64,000 bases of DNA from Massilia sp. PDC64 (GCF_900101265.1 NZ_FMZS01000008.1:124001-188000); one strand, 5' to 3'; shown: positions 34,706 to 44,336, counted from the stretch's first letter. Translations and numbers: made by a program. Notes: generated by a model from the letters alone, not told the origin.

Positions 34706-34768
34706 AAGCTCTCCTTCGGTGGTTGCGGGACGTACTGTAGCGCGACGCTGCGGCGTCATTATGTCCGA

Positions 34769-34827
34769 ATGTGTCGGGGGCTGGACAGGACACATGGCCT
34801 GACAAAAATGGGAGGTTGCGGACACAT
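34769..34827. promoter_or_regulatory. GACACAT repeats between the response regulator and CcdA-like genes
   Basis: GGACACAT occurs at 34788-34795 and 34820-34827, exactly 32 bases (about three helical turns) apart. The complement ATGTGTC lies at 34769-34775, preceded by ATGTCC. The gap between the two divergent start codons is 174 bases. These are plausible binding sites for the adjacent OmpR-type regulator. Confidence 0.45.
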
Positions 34828-34879
34828 CGCGCACATACCGCGGGCGTCCAATGGAGTCTCGCAAACTCAGGAGACTTCC

Positions 34880-35572
34880 ATGACGAATCCGATCGCATCC
34901 CCGCTTGCCCTGCTGGCCGGCCTGGCCACGGTGGCGTCCCCGTGCGTGCTGCCAGTTCTGCCGTTCCTGCTCGGCGCGACGGTCGAGCAATCCAATCGCC
35001 GCCGTCCGTTGCTGATCGTGGCCGGTTTCGTGCTGTCGTTCTCCGCGTTCGCGCTGGCGCTCGGTGCCGTGTCGAGCGCGGCGCAACTGGCGCAGGAGAC
35101 GCTGCGCAATATCGCGATCGTACTGCTGGGGTTATCGGGCCTGCTGCGCATCTGGTCGCGGCCGTGGGATCTGCTCGTCGAGGCCGTGCGTCCGTTATGG
35201 GCGAAGCTGCGCGGCACGGATGCCGTACCGCAGCAGGGCAGTGCGTTCGTGCTGGGCCTGTCGCTGGGCGCCGTGTGGACGCCGTGCGCCGGTCCAGTCC
35301 TCGCGTCGATTCTCGCCCTCGTCGTGCAGGCGCACGATCCCGGTAAAGCCGTGCAGCTCGTCGGCCTGTATGCGCTCGGTGCCGCGCTGCCGATGCTGGC
35401 GCTGATCCACGGCGGCCAGGCCATCGTCCAGCGCGTGCGCGGCGTGGCCCGTCATGCCGTGGCCCTGCAGCGCGCGTTCGGCGTGCTCGTGCTGGCCAGC
35501 GCGGCCGCAATCTGGTTCCAGGTCGATACGCAGATCGCTGCCCACGTCCCTTCCATCTTCCCAACCCTGTAA
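34880..35572 (+). CDS. CcdA/DsbD-like thiol-disulfide transporter
   Basis: A 230-residue protein with six predicted membrane segments. The two redox cysteines are Cys22 (A-S-P-C-V-L-P) and Cys136 (W-T-P-C-A-G-P), the arrangement that carries electrons from cytoplasmic thioredoxin across the inner membrane. The next gene encodes an exported thioredoxin-like protein, so the two together resemble a split DipZ/DsbD. The start follows AGGAGA. The divergent two-component system may regulate the pair. Confidence 0.83.
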   Translation: MTNPIASPLALLAGLATVASPCVLPVLPFLLGATVEQSNRRRPLLIVAGFVLSFSAFALALGAVSSAAQLAQETLRNIAIVLLGLSGLLRIWSRPWDLLVEAVRPLWAKLRGTDAVPQQGSAFVLGLSLGAVWTPCAGPVLASILALVVQAHDPGKAVQLVGLYALGAALPMLALIHGGQAIVQRVRGVARHAVALQRAFGVLVLASAAAIWFQVDTQIAAHVPSIFPTL

Positions 35573-35582
35573 GGAGTTCACC

Positions 35583-36074
35583 ATGAAAATCCGTTCCCTC
35601 ATCGCAGTCGCCGCCGCCTTCGTCGCCGTGGGTGCACAGGCCGCCCCCGCACCGGACTTCGCGGGCATCGACAACTGGATCAACAGCGCGCCGCTCAGCA
35701 TGCAGCAGTTGCGCGGGAAAGTCGTGCTAGTGGACTTCTGGACGTACGACTGCATCAACTGCCAGCACGTGCTGCCGTACGTGAAAGGCTGGCACCAGAA
35801 GTACAAGGACCAGGGACTCGTCGTCGTCGGCGTGCACACGCCGGAATACGGGTTCGAGCGCAACCTGAACAACCTGAAGACGGCCGTGCAGCGCAACGGC
35901 ATCACTTTTCCGGTCGCGCAGGACAACCGGTATGCCACCTGGAGCGCGTACAACAACCAGTTCTGGCCCGCGTTCTACCTCGTCGACAAGAAGGGCGAAG
36001 TCGTCTACTCCCACTTCGGCGAAGGGGATTATGCGCAGACCGAGGCGACGATCCGCAAGCTGCTGGCGCAGTGA
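35583..36074 (+). CDS. Periplasmic thioredoxin-like protein (TlpA/DipZ C-terminal type)
   Basis: A 163-residue exported protein: a signal peptide ends near residue 20 (A-Q-A), then a thioredoxin fold with Cys57 and Cys60 in W-T-Y-D-C-I-N-C-Q. The sequence around the motif (L-V-D-F-W-T-Y-D-C-I-N-C) is that of the extracytoplasmic half of DipZ proteins. It probably receives electrons from the CcdA-like protein encoded ten bases upstream and reduces periplasmic thiols or sulfoxides; the end substrate is unknown. Confidence 0.83.
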   Translation: MKIRSLIAVAAAFVAVGAQAAPAPDFAGIDNWINSAPLSMQQLRGKVVLVDFWTYDCINCQHVLPYVKGWHQKYKDQGLVVVGVHTPEYGFERNLNNLKTAVQRNGITFPVAQDNRYATWSAYNNQFWPAFYLVDKKGEVVYSHFGEGDYAQTEATIRKLLAQ

Positions 36075-36075
36075 C

Positions 36076-36537
36076 TCAGACCTGCGTGTTGCCGGGGAAG
36101 GTCGCCGCGAGCCAGCGCAGCGTGGCGTGCGGATCGGCGACGCCGCCGGCCGCGTCCAGCACCTGGCCGCGCGGCTGGACGGCGCCCTGGCCGGCCCTGA
36201 GTTCGTCGAGGATGCGACGGAGCAGGGCGTCCCGTTCGTTGCCGAACGGGTCAGCGACCGTGTCGGCGAACTCGGTATCGTCGACCTTGCCGTCGCGGTT
36301 CGCGTCCAGTGCCTGCCAGCGGGCGTCCGCATCCCCGCCGCCGGCGCCGGCGATCTGCGCCGCGTACTCCGCCCGGGAAATCTCGCCATCGCCGTCGGCG
36401 TCGACGGCGGTCGCGATCGCGCCGCGGTACATGTCGATGAATTTGGCCGGTGTCACGCTGGGCTTGGCCGGCGTTGCGGCGTCCTGCGCGGCGGTGGGGA
36501 GGGTCGGCGACGAGCGGTGGGTGGAGATCGTGGTCAT
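36076..36537 (-). CDS. EF-hand calcium-binding protein
   Basis: A 153-residue protein with two clear EF-hand loops: D-A-D-G-D-G-E-I-S-R-A-E (about residues 46-57) and D-A-N-R-D-G-K-V-D-D-T-E (about 78-89). The N-terminus is Thr/Ser/Pro-rich without a convincing signal peptide. It may buffer calcium or sense it; the partner is unknown. It is convergent with the thioredoxin-like gene, with stop codons two bases apart. Confidence 0.75.
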   Translation of the reverse strand: MTTISTHRSSPTLPTAAQDAATPAKPSVTPAKFIDMYRGAIATAVDADGDGEISRAEYAAQIAGAGGGDADARWQALDANRDGKVDDTEFADTVADPFGNERDALLRRILDELRAGQGAVQPRGQVLDAAGGVADPHATLRWLAATFPGNTQV

Positions 36538-36615
36538 GGGCGCCCCTTGCGGTTGGATTGGACGCCCATTCTCCGCCCGTTGTTCAGTAATTTCTGTCAG
36601 AAAATTGTATTGCCG

Positions 36616-37140
36616 TCATTCAAGCGCTTCGGATGCGACCGGGGCCGGCGTACGCGCGGTCTTCGGCAGCAGCACGAGACGCGTGCCGGCCAGGCGGTCG
36701 TGCAGGAACTGGCGGTCGCGGTCGAGGAAAGCCGTCAGGCCCCACGCGAGCACGCCCACGGCGACGGCCGCGCCGATCTGGGCCTTGTCCTTCAGGCCCA
36801 GCGCCGTGCAGGCGAGGAGGGCGGGCAGGAACCAGCCCCAGGCCAGCAGATAGCGCACGATGGCCGTCGTCAGCGGCAGGCGCGCGCCGCCGTGCGTGAC
36901 GACCTGCATGCGCCACGTCTTCATGGCCAGGGTGTGGCCGCTGTTGGTCCAGCCCCAGACGAAATACGCGCCGGTGACGACGAACAGCCAGACCTTCATG
37001 GCGAACTGGAACACGGGCGCATGATTGTTGCGCGTGACGACGAGGAACAGCGCCACCGCCAGCATCTCCACCGCCAGCAGCAGGAAGGTCTCGTAGACCA
37101 TCGCGATCAGGCGGCGCTTGATGCTGGGGGTGTCGTGCAT
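36616..37140 (-). CDS. RDD-family membrane protein
   Basis: A 174-residue integral membrane protein with three or four hydrophobic segments (about residues 18-37, 48-64, 95-112 and 118-137). The RDD signature appears as I-K-R-R-L-I-A-M-V-Y-E at the N-terminus and L-H-D-R-L-A-G-T-R-L-V at the C-terminus. The function is unknown; some RDD proteins influence ion exchange. It is the last gene of the sigma-factor operon, 11 bases... from the DUF3106 gene. Confidence 0.8.
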   Translation of the reverse strand: MHDTPSIKRRLIAMVYETFLLLAVEMLAVALFLVVTRNNHAPVFQFAMKVWLFVVTGAYFVWGWTNSGHTLAMKTWRMQVVTHGGARLPLTTAIVRYLLAWGWFLPALLACTALGLKDKAQIGAAVAVGVLAWGLTAFLDRDRQFLHDRLAGTRLVLLPKTARTPAPVASEALE

Positions 37141-37150
37141 GGGAAGAACC

Positions 37151-37927
37151 TCAGGCGTTGTTGGGTGTGATGCCCCAGTTCGCCGGGACCTGCTTTTCCG
37201 GTTCCGGTGCGGGCTGGGGATTCGCGGGCGGCTGCGCGGGCGCGGGCGGGACGGGCGCCGGCGGTGGCGGCGGCGTCACGCACGGCGGCGCGGCCGAGAC
37301 GGTGTTCTTGATCATGCCGGCCGGGCACGACGTGGCGCCCTGGCCCAGCGGGGCGACGACCTTGCCGTTGGCCTGGGACGGCACGACGCGCGGCGTCTTG
37401 CGGGCCGTGGCCGAGGCGGCCAGTTTCTTTTTCTGTTCTTCCGGCAGCTGCAGGTAGCTTTCCCACGTCGCGTTCTTTTGCTCCGGGGCGATCTTGCGGG
37501 TGCGCGTATAGGTTTCGCGCGCCAGTTCGCGCTGCTCGGGTGTCAGCTTGACCCATGCGCGCATGCGGTCGTGCACGCGCTGCTGCTCTTCCGGTTTCAG
37601 GGTCGCGAAGCGGTTCGCGAGTTGCAGCCATTTCTGCTTGCGCACGCCATCCATCTGGTCCCATTCGGCCTGCAGCGGCTGCAGGGCCACCTGCTGGGCC
37701 GGCGTCAGGCTGCGCCACAGGGGCTTGTCGCCGCCCTTGTGGCTGCCGACGGACGGCTTGTCGGACTGGGTTTGCGTGGCGGGTGCCGCGTCGGCCGCCG
37801 CGTCGCGCGTGGCCGGGCCCGATGCGGCGGGAAGGAAGCCGCCTTGCTGATGAAGGGTCAGGGCGGCCGCGCCAACGAGCACGACGGCGGCGGCGGCGCC
37901 GGCAACCTTGAGCTTGTTAGCCGTCAT
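37151..37927 (-). CDS. DUF3106 protein, Pro-rich and membrane-anchored
   Basis: A 258-residue protein. An N-terminal hydrophobic segment (residues 8-25) anchors or exports it. The DUF3106 region (about 68-170) is rich in Trp/Leu/Pro motifs such as L-W-R-S-L-T-P-A-Q-Q and L-T-P-E-Q-R-E-L-A-R. The final 60 residues are Pro/Ala-rich with two cysteines, likely spanning the periplasm. The function is unknown. It is conserved next to an ECF sigma factor and DUF3619 protein in Burkholderiales (from memory). Confidence 0.75.
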   Translation of the reverse strand: MTANKLKVAGAAAAVVLVGAAALTLHQQGGFLPAASGPATRDAAADAAPATQTQSDKPSVGSHKGGDKPLWRSLTPAQQVALQPLQAEWDQMDGVRKQKWLQLANRFATLKPEEQQRVHDRMRAWVKLTPEQRELARETYTRTRKIAPEQKNATWESYLQLPEEQKKKLAASATARKTPRVVPSQANGKVVAPLGQGATSCPAGMIKNTVSAAPPCVTPPPPPAPVPPAPAQPPANPQPAPEPEKQVPANWGITPNNA

Positions 37928-37930
37928 CCT

Positions 37931-38353
37931 TTACTGGGCTCGCTGCGGCTGTTGCTGTGCTTGCTGCTGTTGGGCCAGGTAAGCGTTGAAGCCGTGGTCG
38001 GTGTAGGCGGTCAGGGGCAGGTCGTCGGACAGCACGGCCGCATCCAGCTCGGCCAGCTCGGCGGCACGCTGCTCGCGTTCGTACTGGTACACACCGACCA
38101 TGCCGGCTGCCATCAGCAGCAGCGGCGCGACGACGGCGGCGCGCGCCACCCACTGCATCGAGAACAGCGCGCCCAGGTCGAACGACGCACGCTGCTGCTG
38201 TTTGGCGCGGACCGGCGCATCGGCCTTCTTGCGTGCAAGCGCGGCCGCGCGCGCGGCAGCGAGGCGGTCCGTCACCTCCGCCGGCAGGTTGTCGAGGTTG
38301 TCGTTCAGGGCATGGCGGATCTTGTACGCCAGGTTGATGTCGTCGGTGTTCAT
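37931..38353 (-). CDS. DUF3619 protein, candidate anti-sigma factor
   Basis: A 140-residue protein with a cytosolic N-terminus (residues 1-70), one membrane segment (about 71-89) and a short periplasmic Gln-rich tail. This topology, plus a start codon overlapping the end of the sigma-factor gene by four bases, fits an anti-sigma factor, but that role is inference. Family members are annotated DUF3619. Confidence 0.75.
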   Translation of the reverse strand: MNTDDINLAYKIRHALNDNLDNLPAEVTDRLAAARAAALARKKADAPVRAKQQQRASFDLGALFSMQWVARAAVVAPLLLMAAGMVGVYQYEREQRAAELAELDAAVLSDDLPLTAYTDHGFNAYLAQQQQAQQQPQRAQ

Positions 38354-38919
38354 AATTTAATTCCCTTGGCCTCCAGGGCTTTCTGCAGGGCATGCGTAGC
38401 GCGAGAGCAATGCGTCTTTACACTGCCCTCGGAGCATCCCATCGCTTCGGCCGTCTCGGCCACATCCATGTCCTGCCAGTAACGCATGAGGAACGCTTCC
38501 CGTTGACGCGCCGGGAGCTTTTGTATCTCTTCCTCGATCAGGCGCAGGGTTTCCGCCCGTTCGACCTGATCCGCGCTCGACTCCGCGGCGGACGTCCCTT
38601 CCTCGGCCTCATAAGATGCCAGTATATCAAATTCCTCGTCGTCTTCGTCCCGGCGGCCGAGGCCTCCGAAGAGGCTGACCCACGTGTTCCGGACCTTTTC
38701 GCGACGGAAGTAATCGAGGATGGTGTTCTGCAGGATGCGCTGGAAAAGCATCGGCAATTCGGCCAGGGGCTTGTCGCCGTATTTCTCCGCGAGCTTGATC
38801 ATGGCGTCCTGAACGATGTCGAGCGCTGCCTCGTCCTTGCGGACCGCGTACGCCGCCTGCTTGAAGGCGCGCCGCTCGACACTCTCGAGGAAGTCGTTGA
38901 GTTCTTTATCAGTGGCCAT
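38350..38919 (-). CDS. ECF-type RNA polymerase sigma factor
   Basis: A 189-residue sigma-70 family protein with regions 2 (about residues 20-90, D-I-V-Q-D-A-M-I-K-L-A-E then F-Q-R-I-L-Q-N-T-I-L-D) and 4 (about 130-182, L-P-A-R-Q-R-E-A-F-L-M-R-Y, then A-E-A-M-G-C-S-E-G-S-V-K-T-H). An acidic linker rich in Asp/Glu separates them. It heads an operon with DUF3619, DUF3106 and RDD genes. I chose ATG 38919 over 38940 because region 2 then has the usual offset. Confidence 0.87.
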   Translation of the reverse strand: MATDKELNDFLESVERRAFKQAAYAVRKDEAALDIVQDAMIKLAEKYGDKPLAELPMLFQRILQNTILDYFRREKVRNTWVSLFGGLGRRDEDDEEFDILASYEAEEGTSAAESSADQVERAETLRLIEEEIQKLPARQREAFLMRYWQDMDVAETAEAMGCSEGSVKTHCSRATHALQKALEAKGIKL

Positions 38920-39060
38920 GCGATATGTGGTGGACGCCACCGGTACGTTGCCTGTGGCTTTTCGGAAAACTTTCGAATGCTAGCAAAAATTATGGATGAC
39001 CGCACCCGAAACAGGCAGGGCGCGCATACGTAGTTTCCGGGGTGCTTGCAAGCAAGATTG

Positions 39061-39080
39061 TCATTCTGGCTTTAGAATGA
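39061..39080. promoter_or_regulatory. Inverted repeat upstream of GST gene
   Basis: TCATTCTGGCTTTAGAATGA: a perfect seven-base arm pair TCATTCT/AGAATGA around GGCTTT, 31 bases before the GST start. It could be an operator for an unidentified regulator. Confidence 0.4.
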
Positions 39081-39111
39081 ATGAATCGACATGGTGACGG
39101 AGGCAATAAAA

Positions 39112-39738
39112 ATGATGCGCATCCTCGGCAAGGCAAGCTCGATCAACGTCCGCAAGGCCTTGTGGACCGCTGCCGAACTCGGCATCCCGTTCGAACGGGA
39201 AGACTGGGGCAGCGGCTTCCGCTCCACGCAGGAACCGGAATTCCTCGCGCTGAACCCGAACGCGATGGTGCCGGTGCTGGTCGATGGCGATACCGTGCTG
39301 TGGGAATCGAACACGATCAGCCGCTACCTGGCCACGCGCTACGGCGATGGTCGCCTGCTGCCGGTCGACGCAGTCGCCCGCGCGAAGGTCGAGCAGTGGA
39401 TGGACTGGCAGGCGACGGAATTGAACAATGCGTGGCGCTACGCCTTCATGGGCTTGCTGCGCAACAGTCCCGCGCACCAGGATCCGGTCCAGATCGCCGC
39501 CAGCATCGCGGCCTGGAACCGCCAGATGGGCCTGCTCGAGCGGCACCTGGCGTCATCCGGCGACTACGTGGCGGGCGGGGCGTTCTCGCTGGCCGACATC
39601 GTGCTGGGCCTGTCCGCGCACCGCTGGCGCAAGACCCCGATGAACGAGCGGCCCGACTATCCCGCCATCGCCGCGTGGATGGCGCGCCTGGAAGCCCGGC
39701 CCGCCGCCCGCGCGTGGCTCCCGGACGATATCGCTTGA
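39112..39738 (+). CDS. Glutathione S-transferase family protein
   Basis: A 208-residue GST with N-terminal thioredoxin-like domain (K-A-S-S-I-N-V-R-K-A-L-W at residues 6-17, N-P-N-A-M-V-P-V near 50, W-E-S-N-T-I-S-R-Y-L) and a helical C-domain. The Ser-Ser-Ile-Asn-Val pattern is common in bacterial GSTs of theta/beta-like type. The substrate is unknown. ATG 39112 is eight bases after GGAGG; ATG 39115 follows immediately. Confidence 0.85.
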   Translation: MMRILGKASSINVRKALWTAAELGIPFEREDWGSGFRSTQEPEFLALNPNAMVPVLVDGDTVLWESNTISRYLATRYGDGRLLPVDAVARAKVEQWMDWQATELNNAWRYAFMGLLRNSPAHQDPVQIAASIAAWNRQMGLLERHLASSGDYVAGGAFSLADIVLGLSAHRWRKTPMNERPDYPAIAAWMARLEARPAARAWLPDDIA

Positions 39739-40097
39739 AAAAATCATTATTTATCTTGACCAGAATGGTGCAACGCAGTAAGGTATAGAACGCTTTGCAC
39801 CCCCGAAGCTTATTGTCAAGCCAGCTTGTCACACAACGTCAACCTCGGCATGACGCGCTTTCACAATGTAGGCAGTTTGCTCCAACCCGTGCCACAAGCG
39901 CGAGAGATTCGCATTCCGCTACAGTAACTCAAGCTGAACGAGTTGCGTCCAGCGCCGGTTCGTAAGGATCCTACGGCATCCTGAAAGATCGACGTGACCG
40001 CAGAAAGAAGGGAAGCATGAGCACTGTTGCGTGACACGTATCTCGTCAGGGACGAGCATCCGATCAATCTCCCTATGGGTTTTGAAAGGAACGTATC
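39739..40097 (+). other. Long ilvBHC leader region with a possible five-codon leader peptide
   Basis: This 359-base gap before ilvB holds no gene of normal size. At 40017-40034 lies ATG-AGC-ACT-GTT-GCG-TGA (M-S-T-V-A), preceded by AAGAAGGGAAGC, a fair ribosome-binding site. A hairpin CTCGTC-AGG-GACGAG follows at 40042-40056. Thr, Val and Ala codons would suit amino-acid-sensing translation control of an ilv operon, but five codons is very short and no classic terminator/antiterminator pair is visible. A TTGACC at 39756-39761 is a possible -35 without a clear partner. Confidence 0.3.
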
Positions 40098-41822
40098 ATG
40101 AGTAACGACGCAGCAGCTCCCATCACGGGCGCTGAGATCGTAGTCCGTTGCCTGGCGGAAGAGGGCGTGAAGCACGTCTTCGGTTATCCCGGCGGTGCGG
40201 TTCTCTACATCTACGACGCCATCTTCAAGCAGGACAAATTCCAGCACATCCTGGTACGCCACGAGCAGGCAGCCGTGCATGCGGCCGACGCGTATTCGCG
40301 CAGCTCGAACGAAGTGGGCGTATGCCTGGTCACGTCCGGTCCGGGCGTCACCAATGCCGTCACCGGCCTCTCCACCGCATACATGGATTCGATTCCGATG
40401 GTCGTGATTTCCGGCCAGGTTCCGACCAATGCGATCGGCCAGGACGCATTCCAGGAATGCGACACCGTGGGCATCACGCGCCCGGTGGTGAAGCACAATT
40501 TCCTCGTCAAGGACGTCAAGGACCTTGCCGATACCATCAAGAAAGCCTTCTATATCGCACGCACCGGCCGTCCGGGCCCGGTCCTCGTCGATATCCCGAA
40601 GGACGTGAGCATGCAGAAGGCGACGTTCTCGTACCCGAAAGAGGTCGAGATGCGTTCCTACCGCCCCGTCGACAAGGGCCACGCCGGCCAGATCCGCAAG
40701 GCGGTGCAACTGCTGCTGGCGGCCGAGCGTCCGATGATCTACACGGGCGGCGGCGTCATCCTCGCCAATGCATCGAACGAACTGAACAAGCTGGTCGACA
40801 AGCTCGGCTTCCCGGTCACGAACACGCTGATGGGCCTGGGTGCCTACCGCGCCACCGACAAGAAATTCGTCGGCATGCCGGGCATGCACGGCACCTACGA
40901 AGCGAACATGGCCATGCAGCACTGCGACGTCCTGATCGCCATCGGCGCCCGCTTCGACGACCGCGTGATCGGCAACCCGAAGCACTTCGCGACCAATCCG
41001 CGCAAGATCATCCACATCGACATCGACCCGTCGTCGATCTCGAAGCGCGTGAAAGTGGACATCCCCATCGTCGGCAACGTCAAGGACGTGCTCGTCGAAT
41101 TGCTGTCGCAGCTGGATGCCGCCGAGCAGCGTCCGAACCCGGCCGTGCAGAAATGGTGGCAGCAGATCGAGGACTGGCGCGGCCGCGAGTGCCTGCGCTA
41201 TGCGACCTCGGATGAACTCATCAAGCCGCAGTCCGTCGTCGAGAAGCTGTGGGAAGTGACCGGCGGCGACGCGTACGTCACGTCGGACGTGGGCCAGCAC
41301 CAGATGTGGGCCGCGCAGTACTACCCGTTCGACAAGCCGCGCCGCTGGATCAACTCCGGTGGCCTGGGCACGATGGGCGTGGGCCTGCCGTACGCCATGG
41401 GCGTGCAGATGGCGAACCCGGGCGCGACCGTGGCCTGCATCACGGGCGAGGGTTCGATCCAGATGAACATCCAGGAACTCGCGACCTGCAAGCAGTATCA
41501 CCTGACGCCGAAGATCATCCTCCTGAACAACCGCTTCCTGGGCATGGTGCGCCAGTGGCAGGAACTCGACTACGGTTCGCGCTATTCCGAGTCGTACATG
41601 GATTCCCTGCCGGACTTCGAGAAGCTGGCCGAGGCCTATGGCCACGTCGGCATGCGCATCGAAAAACCGGGCGACGTCGAGGGCGCGCTGCGCGATGCCT
41701 TCGCCATGAAGGACCGCCTGGTGTTCATGAACTTCATTACCGACCGCAGCGAAAACGTCTGGCCGATGGTCAAGACGGGTAAGGGCCTGTCGGAAATGCT
41801 GCTCGGATCGGAGGACCTGTAA
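40098..41822 (+). CDS. ilvB: Acetolactate synthase large subunit
   Basis: A 574-residue thiamine-diphosphate and FAD enzyme joining two pyruvates (or pyruvate plus 2-ketobutyrate), the first common step to valine, leucine and isoleucine. The catalytic Glu is in V-R-H-E-Q-A-A-V-H-A-A-D near residue 56, and the ThDP motif spans G-E-G-S-I-Q-M-N to N-N-R-F-L-G-M-V. It shares one base with ilvH and heads the ilvBHC operon. Confidence 0.95.
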   Translation: MSNDAAAPITGAEIVVRCLAEEGVKHVFGYPGGAVLYIYDAIFKQDKFQHILVRHEQAAVHAADAYSRSSNEVGVCLVTSGPGVTNAVTGLSTAYMDSIPMVVISGQVPTNAIGQDAFQECDTVGITRPVVKHNFLVKDVKDLADTIKKAFYIARTGRPGPVLVDIPKDVSMQKATFSYPKEVEMRSYRPVDKGHAGQIRKAVQLLLAAERPMIYTGGGVILANASNELNKLVDKLGFPVTNTLMGLGAYRATDKKFVGMPGMHGTYEANMAMQHCDVLIAIGARFDDRVIGNPKHFATNPRKIIHIDIDPSSISKRVKVDIPIVGNVKDVLVELLSQLDAAEQRPNPAVQKWWQQIEDWRGRECLRYATSDELIKPQSVVEKLWEVTGGDAYVTSDVGQHQMWAAQYYPFDKPRRWINSGGLGTMGVGLPYAMGVQMANPGATVACITGEGSIQMNIQELATCKQYHLTPKIILLNNRFLGMVRQWQELDYGSRYSESYMDSLPDFEKLAEAYGHVGMRIEKPGDVEGALRDAFAMKDRLVFMNFITDRSENVWPMVKTGKGLSEMLLGSEDL

Positions 41823-42313
41823 TGCGACACATCATCTCCGTCCTGCTGGAAAACGAAGCCGGCGCGCTGTCGCGCGTGGTGGGCCTGTTCTCGGCACGCG
41901 GCTACAACATCGAGACGCTGACCGTGGCGCCGACCGAAGATTCCACCCTGTCGCGCATGACCATCGTGACGACGGGTTCGGACGACATCATCGAGCAGAT
42001 CACCAAGCACCTGAACCGCCTCATCGAAGTGGTGAAGGTGGTCGACCTGACCGAAGGCCAGCACATCGAGCGCGAGCTCATGCTGATCAAGGTGAGGGCA
42101 GTCGGCAAGGAGCGCGAAGAAATGAAGCGCACCGCCGACATCTTCCGCGGCCGCATCATCGACGTGACGGAAAAAACGTACACGATCGAGCTGACGGGCG
42201 CGAAGAGCAAGCTGGACGCCTTCATCGACGCCATCGACCGCGCCTCGATCCTCGAAACCGTCCGCACGGGCGGTTCCGGCATCGGCCGCGGCGAGCGCAT
42301 CCTCAAGGTTTGA
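41822..42313 (+). CDS. ilvH: Acetolactate synthase small regulatory subunit
   Basis: A 163-residue regulatory subunit. An N-terminal ACT domain (residues 1-75, R-H-I-I-S-V-L-L-E-N-E-A-G-A-L-S-R-V-V-G-L-F) binds valine for feedback inhibition; the C-terminal half (80-163) activates the catalytic subunit. It starts at the last base of the ilvB stop codon. Confidence 0.95.
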   Translation: MRHIISVLLENEAGALSRVVGLFSARGYNIETLTVAPTEDSTLSRMTIVTTGSDDIIEQITKHLNRLIEVVKVVDLTEGQHIERELMLIKVRAVGKEREEMKRTADIFRGRIIDVTEKTYTIELTGAKSKLDAFIDAIDRASILETVRTGGSGIGRGERILKV

Positions 42314-42330
42314 CGCTGGCGATTCATTCG

Positions 42331-42349
42331 GCGGACCCTGCGTCCGCCA
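42331..42349 (+). other. Hairpin between ilvH and ilvC
   Basis: GGCGGAC-CCTGC-GTCCGCC forms a seven-base-pair stem in the 74-base gap between ilvH and ilvC. It is not followed by a T-tract, so it is more likely an RNA-processing or stability element than a terminator. Confidence 0.4.
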
Positions 42350-42384
42350 CACAAAATAACGAAACACGAAAAGCACAGGATTAA

Positions 42385-43404
<1,020 letters not shown>

Positions 43405-43424
43405 TCGTCTTCAGCTGACCGGAA

Positions 43425-43455
43425 AATCGCCCCGCATGCCGGGGCGATTTTTTTT
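43425..43455 (+). terminator. Intrinsic terminator of ilvBHC
   Basis: AATCGCCCCG-CATGC-CGGGGCGATT is a perfect ten-base-pair stem followed by T(8). It is the clearest Rho-independent terminator in the window. Confidence 0.92.
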
Positions 43456-43574
43456 GTGTCCTTGCTTTGCAATCATTTGCAACTTTCCATTACATAATCT
43501 CGACTTTCGCGCCAAACCGGTTATCGTTCTCCTGCCGCGGCAGTACGCCGCGATTGGAATCAAGGAGAACAACA

Positions 43575-44336
43575 ATGTCCATCAAAAAACTCGTCCTGTT
43601 GACCGCGCTGAGTGCCGCGCTGTCCGCACAAGCCCAGAGCGCACCGACCACGAGCGGCACCCTCGTCATCGTGCCCGCGTTCGGCGAAGTGAAGCATGCG
43701 AACGACGAGGCGACCGTCACCTTCGCCGTCGAGGAGCAGGACAAGGACCGCGCGGCGGCCACCGCCCGCGTCAACCAGAAGATGAAGCAGGGCACGGACA
43801 TCGTGCGCCGCGAGGACCCGCAGGCGGAACTCAAGACCGTCGGCTATTACACGTACCCCGTCTATCCGGAAGTGCCGGACGGCCCGCGTCCGCTGGCGAA
43901 TCCCGCCGCGCGCCGCATCCCGATCGGCTGGCGCGTGGGCCAGTACCTCGAAGTGAAGACCCGCAACCTGCAGGCGCTGCCGAAGACGGCCGCCGCCGCA
44001 CAGAAGGTCGTCAACCTGAACGGCATCGACTACCACCTGAGCCCGGAGCTGCAGAAACGTCTCGATGACGAGCGCATCGCCGCCACGTACCGCAACCTGA
44101 ACGAGCGCATCGCTTCGATCGCGCGTGCGATGGGCCGCAACGTGAACGATGCCGTCATCGACACGGTCGACTTCGAAGGCAGCGGCAATTACGCGGGCGG
44201 CCAGGCCGAGGCGGCGCCGGCGATGATGCGCATGTCGGCCAAGCGCGCGGACATGGCCGAGATGCCGGAACCGAGCTTCGAGCCGGGCGAGACGACGTTG
44301 CAGATGCGCCTGGTCGGCAAGGTGAAGTTCCGCTGA
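43575..44336 (+). CDS. SIMPL-domain (DUF541) exported protein
   Basis: A 253-residue periplasmic protein: a signal peptide ends near residue 20 (A-Q-A), then a SIMPL domain (about 28-230), with the family start G-T-L-V-I-V-P-A-F-G-E-V. Members of this family (E. coli YggE and relatives) have been tied to oxidative or other stress, but no biochemical activity is established. The tail is rich in Met. It lies between ilvC and pssA on the same strand. The start follows AAGGAGAAC. Confidence 0.82.
   Translation: MSIKKLVLLTALSAALSAQAQSAPTTSGTLVIVPAFGEVKHANDEATVTFAVEEQDKDRAAATARVNQKMKQGTDIVRREDPQAELKTVGYYTYPVYPEVPDGPRPLANPAARRIPIGWRVGQYLEVKTRNLQALPKTAAAAQKVVNLNGIDYHLSPELQKRLDDERIAATYRNLNERIASIARAMGRNVNDAVIDTVDFEGSGNYAGGQAEAAPAMMRMSAKRADMAEMPEPSFEPGETTLQMRLVGKVKFR

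Noticed and set aside
39861-41645. A 594-codon minus-strand open frame opposite ilvB
   Set aside because: It is the complement of a certain ilvB gene and has shadow-like His/Arg/Val composition.
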